The notes beneath the pieces were generated by a model. The model did not search any database. It saw only the letters and a list, made by a program, of their open reading frames with translations, and was not told the origin of the DNA. A stretch of 19,125 nucleotides of DNA, taken from the NCBI GenBank assembly GCA_937124525.1, contig CAKZLA010000108.1, positions 1-19,125 on the forward strand, given 5' to 3'. The position numbers were made by a program, and so were the translations under genes. Of this stretch, positions 15,503-19,125 are shown piece by piece; position 1 is the first letter of the stretch, and each line of letters starts with the position of its first letter. This DNA comes from an uncultured Desulfobacterium sp. (GTDB taxonomy: Bacteria > Desulfobacterota > Desulfobacteria > Desulfobacterales > Desulfobacteraceae).

Positions 15503-15709
15503 ATCGACTTTTCAAGGGGTTGACTTAGCCTGTGCCCTCAGCGCCCTGCCGGAACCCCAACGGAGCATTGAGGCCAGCCTGTATATGTCCTTAACGTAGC
15601 TCCCAAAGGAGCTGAGTCCTAATCAACCAGAAATTTTGTAAAAGCGATTTCTAAACTTGTTAAACTTGAACTTTTTCAAGCCCAAGCTCTTCAGGCTTGG
15701 GTAGTTGAC
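15503..15709 (+). mobile_element. Possible IS200/IS605-type (tnpB) right-end remnant
   Basis: In one plus-strand frame 15503-15600 reads as a short coding tail ending LPEPQRSIEASLYMSLT and a TAG stop, which resembles the variable C-terminal tails of TnpB proteins. About 80 bases of structured, GC-variable DNA follow. A hairpin CCCAAGC-TCTTCAG-GCTTGGG (15681-15701) then runs straight into TAGTTGAC. A hairpin with a CTTCAGG-like loop followed by GTAGTTGAC is the usual look of IS200/IS605 right ends, where the omega-RNA scaffold lies. No TnpA or TnpB body remains. The final bases overlap the ppiC stop codon, so the hairpin could instead be only a ppiC terminator. Confidence 0.42.
15681..15701. 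terminator. Hairpin just downstream of ppiC
   Basis: A perfect 7-bp stem CCCAAGC/GCTTGGG with a 7-base loop lies 8 bases beyond the ppiC stop. On the minus strand CTTGAAAAAG follows, so there is no T-run. It may stop ppiC transcription or be the end hairpin of a mobile-element remnant. Confidence 0.4.
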
Positions 15710-15987
15710 TATGTGCGGCTTGTGATCTCTACAATATGGTATCCAAAGTCGGTTTTTACCGGGCCGTGGGGTTTGCCCACTTCCTCATTAAATACCACTT
15801 TGTCAAATTCCGGAACCATCTGACCCGGACCAAATTCACCCAATTCTCCCCCTTTGTTTCCAGAAGGACATTTTGAATGCTGTTTGGCAAGATCAGCAAA
15901 ATCGGCACCATTGTTTATTTCATCAATGAGGTTTTGACACGCTTCTTTTGTTTCCACCAGAATATGGCGGGCACTGGCTTTTGCCAT
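15709..15987 (-). CDS. ppiC: Small cytosolic parvulin peptidyl-prolyl isomerase
   Basis: The 92-residue product is a single parvulin domain with no signal or membrane segment, as in the 93-residue PpiC of E. coli. It has the family landmarks ASARHILVETKEACQNLIDEI, DFADLAKQHSKCPSG, GGELGEFGPGQMVPEFDKVVF and TDFGYHIVEITSR. Both active-site histidine positions (RHILV and GYHIV) are kept, as is the Cys of SKCPSG. It catalyses cis-trans isomerisation of Xaa-Pro bonds in the cytoplasm. The ATG at 15985-15987 has AAAGGAG upstream. The gene is single. The 223-base gap to prc contains a hairpin CCTGGG/CCCAGG near 16024-16044, which would be in its leader. Confidence 0.94.
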   Translation of the reverse strand: MAKASARHILVETKEACQNLIDEINNGADFADLAKQHSKCPSGNKGGELGEFGPGQMVPEFDKVVFNEEVGKPHGPVKTDFGYHIVEITSRT

Positions 15988-16135
15988 GGAATACTCCTTT
16001 TATAAAAAATCGGCAGGAAAAATCCTGGGTTTTCACAGCCCAGGGGATGAATTGCCGGATTGTGGCGTGCTCTTCAGCCCATGCATTTTTGAAAAGCACG
16101 CAATTGAGATTAACACCATAGTTGGTTGGGCAAAC

Positions 16136-16164
16136 TTGACTTTACGGCGCTTTTTTTGTGTTAT
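16136..16164 (+). promoter_or_regulatory. Orphan plus-strand promoter candidate antisense to prc
   Basis: TTGACT (16136-16141), a 17-base spacer and TGTTAT (16159-16164) make a fair sigma70 promoter. It points into the 3' end of prc, and no plus-strand gene follows. A TTTGTGT/ACACAAA inverted repeat (16155-16180) overlaps the -10 and start region and could be an operator. Confidence 0.35.
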
Positions 16165-16210
16165 TTTAATTCACACAAAGTGCTATTACGATATCATAAT
16201 GCGGTTTAAA

Positions 16211-18355
16211 TTACCACTTATATCCCCTGGAACGTGAGAGTGCTATGAAATCTGCCATAAGATGGGTGGTTTCCATTAAAAGCAGATCTTCTTTTTTCCG
16301 GTCCTTTTTCTCCCCGTCTTTTTCTTCCTGTTCTGATTGATTTTTTAATTCTGCCACAGAATCAATGGGGGAAAGTCCCTTTGCCGTGCGGTAACGATTT
16401 TCCATGTCCAGTTCCTGCTTATCCAGCAGTGCCGTTTGTTTTTTTCGATTTGCTTCATTCAGGGAGAGCTGCTTGATATTAAACATATCCGTGTTTCGCT
16501 TGAATTTTTCATTGAGGTAATTAAAGTCAGGGTGCTTGGCAATGCGTTGGTAATGTTTTTTTTGCAATAAAGGCAAAATGGGGGTCATGTCCCGGAAGGC
16601 CTGGAACTTTGCATTGGGGGATTGATCCCAGGGCAGGGCATTGTCCAGGGCACTTTCTCCAATGTCATTGCTGTTGTAGAGGGGGGGGTATTCTATGTCC
16701 GGGAGCACCCCACGATTCTGGGTACTTTCCCCGGATACCCGGTAGAATTTTGCACTGGTCAGCTTGAGCTGTCCTGATCCAAGGGACTGCATGGCCTGGA
16801 CAGTTCCCTTTCCAAAGGTCTGGGTCCCCACAATGATTCCCCGATGATAATCTTTGATGGCCCCGGCAAATATTTCCGATGCCGATGCACTCATGCGGTT
16901 GATCATCACCACCAGAGGACCTTGATATTGTATGTCAGGGTCGGTATCGTTCAGTTGGGATATGTCACCGTTGCGGGATCTGATCTGTACGGTGGGACCT
17001 TCTTTAATAAAAAGGCCGGTTAAATCATTGACCTCCTGGAGCGAGCCGCCCCCATTATTTCTTAAATCCATGACCAGGCCGTCAATGTTCTCTTTTTTTA
17101 ATTCTTCAATTAATTTGAGTACATCACGGGTGGTGCTTCGATAGTCGTCTTTGCCTTCCTGGTACGCCTTGAAATCAAGGTAAAAGGTGGGCAGTTCAAT
17201 GATACCTATTTTGTAGGAAGCATTGCCTTGGGTAATGGTTTTAATTTTTTTCCGGGCTGCCTGTTCTTCCAGCTTTACCTCATCGCGTTTGATGACAATT
17301 GTTTCTGCGTGCTGGGCCCCTTTTTTGTCCCCGGGAATGATTTCCAGTCGAACAATGGTATTTCTTGGACCCCGGATGAGTTTCACCACCTCATCAATGC
17401 GCCATCCCACGGTGTCCTGGATCTCTCCTTTTAGTCCCTGGCCCACCCCCATGATTTTATCCCCGGGGTTGAGTTTACCTGATTTTTCCGCAGGGCCTGC
17501 GGTGATGAGTCTTACCACCTTGGTATATTCATCTTCGGTTTGAAGCACGGCTCCAATGCCCTCCAGGGAGAGACTCATTTGAATATCAAAGTCTTCTGAA
17601 GCCCGGGGGGGGAAATACTGGGTGTGGGGATCAAAGCTCATGGTCACAGCATTCATATAACTGGAAAAGACATCCTTTTCGTCAATTTGTGCCAGACGGG
17701 TCTGCCTGTTGTGATACCTTTTTTCAAGGAGTGCGGTGATTTCATCTGGGGCAATGCCGTCAAGTTTTTGGGTCAGAATGTCATTCTTGAGTTCCTGGTA
17801 CCAGAGGGTTTTAAGCGCAGCCATGGTTTCCGGCCAGGGATCATTTTCCCGATCCAGGGAGATGAACTCTGTTTTTGTGAAGTCAAAGCGCTGTTCCCAT
17901 CCCGGAATGAGACTCTTTATGTATTGGAGGCGCTGCATGGAACGCTGTAAATAGACATTGAAAATCACATATCCCGGGTTAAGATTTCCCCGTTCCAGGG
18001 AATTGTCCAACCAGTATTTGACCTGCTCAAACTCATTGATATCTTTTACGGTAAAAAGATTCTTGGCCGGATCTATGTTGGACAAATATTTATCCAGTAT
18101 ATTGGCAGATAGAAGATCATTCAGTTTTTTTTTGGAATAGTGGTATCTTTCAAGGGATTTGACAATGGCCATGCCGGTGTAAGCGTCATCCCGACTGTAG
18201 TGCAACTGGGGAAGGGGGGCTTCATGCAGGGCCTGGTCCGGGGAATGGGACAGGGTTTGGGCCGGATGGGCAGAAGGTACCAGAACCAGGGAGAAAAGGA
18301 GCAGAGCTATAGAGTGGACAATGTGGGTTTTTAAACGATTATGACAAGGTATCAT
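16211..18355 (-). CDS. prc: Tail-specific (carboxy-terminal processing) periplasmic protease, S41A family
   Basis: The 714 residues match Prc/Tsp (E. coli 682). A Sec signal peptide is visible (SIALLLFSLVLVPSAHPAQ, cleavage expected near 32). A long N-terminal helical domain follows, about 45-240 (DDAYTGMAIVKSLERYHYSKKKLND and NIDPAKNLFTVKDINEFEQ). The PDZ domain is at about 260-345 (LSLEGIGAVLQTEDEYTKVVRL, AGPAEKSGKLNPGDKIMGVG), and then comes the S41 protease core. In the stretch NRMSASASEIFAGAI the nucleophile is Ser491, and in TFGKGTVQ the general base is Lys516. Their spacing of 25 equals that of E. coli Prc. The C-terminal charged domain ends in a Lys/Glu-rich stretch (EQEEKDGEKKDRKKED). 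Prc degrades or trims periplasmic proteins from the C-terminus. The ATG at 18353-18355 follows AAAAAGAG. The gene stands alone, with the repeat cluster at 18401-18540 just upstream. Confidence 0.95.
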   Translation of the reverse strand: MIPCHNRLKTHIVHSIALLLFSLVLVPSAHPAQTLSHSPDQALHEAPLPQLHYSRDDAYTGMAIVKSLERYHYSKKKLNDLLSANILDKYLSNIDPAKNLFTVKDINEFEQVKYWLDNSLERGNLNPGYVIFNVYLQRSMQRLQYIKSLIPGWEQRFDFTKTEFISLDRENDPWPETMAALKTLWYQELKNDILTQKLDGIAPDEITALLEKRYHNRQTRLAQIDEKDVFSSYMNAVTMSFDPHTQYFPPRASEDFDIQMSLSLEGIGAVLQTEDEYTKVVRLITAGPAEKSGKLNPGDKIMGVGQGLKGEIQDTVGWRIDEVVKLIRGPRNTIVRLEIIPGDKKGAQHAETIVIKRDEVKLEEQAARKKIKTITQGNASYKIGIIELPTFYLDFKAYQEGKDDYRSTTRDVLKLIEELKKENIDGLVMDLRNNGGGSLQEVNDLTGLFIKEGPTVQIRSRNGDISQLNDTDPDIQYQGPLVVMINRMSASASEIFAGAIKDYHRGIIVGTQTFGKGTVQAMQSLGSGQLKLTSAKFYRVSGESTQNRGVLPDIEYPPLYNSNDIGESALDNALPWDQSPNAKFQAFRDMTPILPLLQKKHYQRIAKHPDFNYLNEKFKRNTDMFNIKQLSLNEANRKKQTALLDKQELDMENRYRTAKGLSPIDSVAELKNQSEQEEKDGEKKDRKKEDLLLMETTHLMADFIALSRSRGYKW

Positions 18356-18400
18356 GGATGTACTCTTTTTGTGAATTTAAAATTTCAGCAGTGGTATAGT

Positions 18401-18455
18401 GCCGTAAATATTCGGGTTGGTAATGTAAATATTTGGCCAGTGCTCCATATTCGCT
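18401..18455 (-). repeat. Intergenic repeat, copy 4 (left arm of a large inverted repeat)
   Basis: Positions 18404-18452 match the reverse complement of 12001-12056. Positions 18424-18454 pair with 18506-18536 at 25 of 31 bases. The copy contains two half-units, GTAAATATTCGG and GTAAATATTTGGCC, in tandem. Confidence 0.7.
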
Positions 18456-18489
18456 TATTGGGGACCGCGTAGCATATTAATGCTATGTG

Positions 18490-18540
18490 AGCAGGCCAAA
18501 CTTAGGTGAATATGGGGTGCTGGCCGAATATTTACGTGGT
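18490..18540 (+). repeat. Intergenic repeat, copy 5 (right arm of a large inverted repeat)
   Basis: This copy runs AGGCCAAACTTAGGTGAA, then TATGGGGTGCTGGCCG, then AATATTTACGTGG. Its right part is the complement of copy 4. Its left part aligns with copies 1 and 2 (RGCAAAC, AGGTGAAATAYG, GGT). The 51-base loop between the arms holds its own 8-bp hairpin (TAGCAT 18470-18475 / ATGCTA 18480-18485). Confidence 0.65.
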
Positions 18541-18588
18541 GCCCGTCCAAAGAGGGGGTAACCGGGCACTTTCCAGGTGAGCATATGT

Positions 18589-19125
18589 TTATTCTGGAGT
18601 TTGGGGGAGATAATCCCTGGGAAATTCAAGGCTGATTCTGCCAATTTTTCCGCTTCTCAGTTCCCGGATGAGCACTTCAGATGCCTTTTGCCAGTTCAAA
18701 ATTCCCCCTTTTTTTAAAAATCCCCGGCGGGTTCCAATGGCTTCAATGAGGTCATTGGCGGTGGGGGGGAGGGGATCTTCCAACTGGTATCGTTCCTGGA
18801 GTTGGTCTCCATAACGTTCCAGCAGGTATGCTGCCGTGAAATGGGCCACCTCGGCATAATCCATGGCTGTGTCTGATATGGCACCGCTGGCAGCCAGGCG
18901 GCAGGCACCTGCCTGGTTTTCCAGGATGGGCCAGAGGATACCCGGGGTGTCATAGATATCAATTTTGTTTTTCAGCCCGGCCCGTTGCTGTTGTCGGGTT
19001 ATGGCTGGCGTATTTCCGGTTTTGGCAATTTTTTTCCCGGCCAGAGAATTGATGATGGTGGATTTTCCGGTATTGGGTATACCCACCACCATGCTTCTTG
19101 CCTTGCGGGCCTTGTTTCTGGTGAT
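18589..19125 (-). CDS. rbgA: Ribosome-biogenesis GTPase of the YlqF/RbgA family, C-terminal part (runs off the window)
   Basis: The frame is open to the right edge, so the N-terminal part (the permuted G4 and G5 motifs) lies outside. Visible are the G1/P-loop GIPNTGKSTIINSLAGKK and a G2-region threonine in GNTPAITRQQQ. G3 is DTPGILWP. The helical C-terminal domain typical of RbgA follows (AASGAISDTAMDYAEVAHFTAAYLLERYG, TRRGFLKKGGILNWQKASEVLIRELRSGKIGRISLE). GNTPA-(I/V)T and GILWP are family signatures. In other bacteria this GTPase promotes late assembly of the large ribosomal subunit in the cytoplasm. The alternative is another circularly permuted GTPase (YjeQ- or YqeH-like), but the tail does not fit those. 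Confidence 0.92.
   Translation of the reverse strand: MTRNKARKARSMVVGIPNTGKSTIINSLAGKKIAKTGNTPAITRQQQRAGLKNKIDIYDTPGILWPILENQAGACRLAASGAISDTAMDYAEVAHFTAAYLLERYGDQLQERYQLEDPLPPTANDLIEAIGTRRGFLKKGGILNWQKASEVLIRELRSGKIGRISLEFPRDYLPQTPE

Larger units (their letters stand above)
15303..15708. other. Gap between the AsmA-like gene and ppiC
   Basis: About 400 bases hold no intact gene. The AsmA-side third carries the promoter candidate. The ppiC-side two thirds look like decayed mobile-element DNA with a C-terminal coding remnant and an end hairpin (see 15503-15709). Confidence 0.5.
18356..18588. other. Intergenic region between prc and the rbgA-type gene
   Basis: No gene is seen in these 233 bases. 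It is largely filled by two oppositely oriented copies of the intergenic repeat (18401-18455 and 18490-18540). A 7-bp hairpin GTGCCCG/CGGGCAC (18539-18545 / 18563-18569) follows, which could sit at the end of the rbgA-type transcript. The prc promoter must lie here or overlap the left copy, but I see no clear boxes. Confidence 0.5.

Noticed and set aside
18401..18545. CRISPR array or terminal repeats of an IS element
   Set aside because: Spacing is irregular, copies differ in orientation and sequence, and no cas or transposase gene is nearby.

Overview
The window looks like a Gram-negative chromosome, most likely from a sulfate-reducing Desulfobacterota of the Desulfobacter/Desulfobacula type. 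That lineage is inferred from the style of the proteins (long-form Pta, acyl-ACP thioesterase, CCA-encoding tRNA, many periplasmic proteins) and not from a marker gene. Most of it is ordinary housekeeping DNA with an envelope theme: a membrane-anchored parvulin (PpiD type), a lipoprotein M16 metalloprotease, a free cytosolic parvulin, a very large AsmA-like protein, and the tail-specific protease Prc. No defence system, phage, CRISPR array or biosynthetic cluster is visible.

Layout. Bases 77-994 (minus) encode a DMT/EamA transporter. It is preceded on the same strand by a 5'-truncated NERD-domain fragment (1029 to about 1400). That fragment is butt-joined, head to head, to a phosphotransacetylase gene (to 3071, plus) that has also lost its 5' end. 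The joint at about 1385-1415 marks a rearrangement or an assembly chimera. Bases 3285-3629 (minus) hold a small orphan lipoprotein, and 4009-4084 (minus) a tRNA-Ala(GGC) with a good promoter and a hairpin terminator candidate. On the plus strand ppiD (4401-6290) and the M16 protease (6771-9662) are separated by a 480-base spacer rich in hairpins. From 9666 almost everything runs on the minus strand: a one-domain asparaginase; a tightly overlapping trio of NIF3-like domain, acyl-ACP thioesterase and RecX; the AsmA-like giant; PpiC; Prc; and a GTPase of the YlqF/RbgA type cut by the right edge.

How the genes fit together. PpiD and Prc act at or beyond the inner membrane on folding and degradation of exported proteins. 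The M16 lipoprotein probably degrades periplasmic peptides. The AsmA-like protein probably works in lipid transport or outer-membrane homeostasis. The NIF3-like/thioesterase/RecX trio is an operon by overlap and not by obvious shared function.

The most interesting non-coding signal is a degenerate intergenic repeat family with about five copies (4325-4373, 6331-6378, 12001-12056, 18401-18455, 18490-18540). Two copies are direct repeats bracketing ppiD. Two others are inverted and bracket the 6.3-kb asmA-ppiC-prc block. Other structured DNA includes a very strong 79-base hairpin at 6411-6489 and a likely right-end remnant of an IS200/IS605-type (tnpB) element just downstream of ppiC (about 15500-15709). 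I did not find a convincing new multi-gene system.
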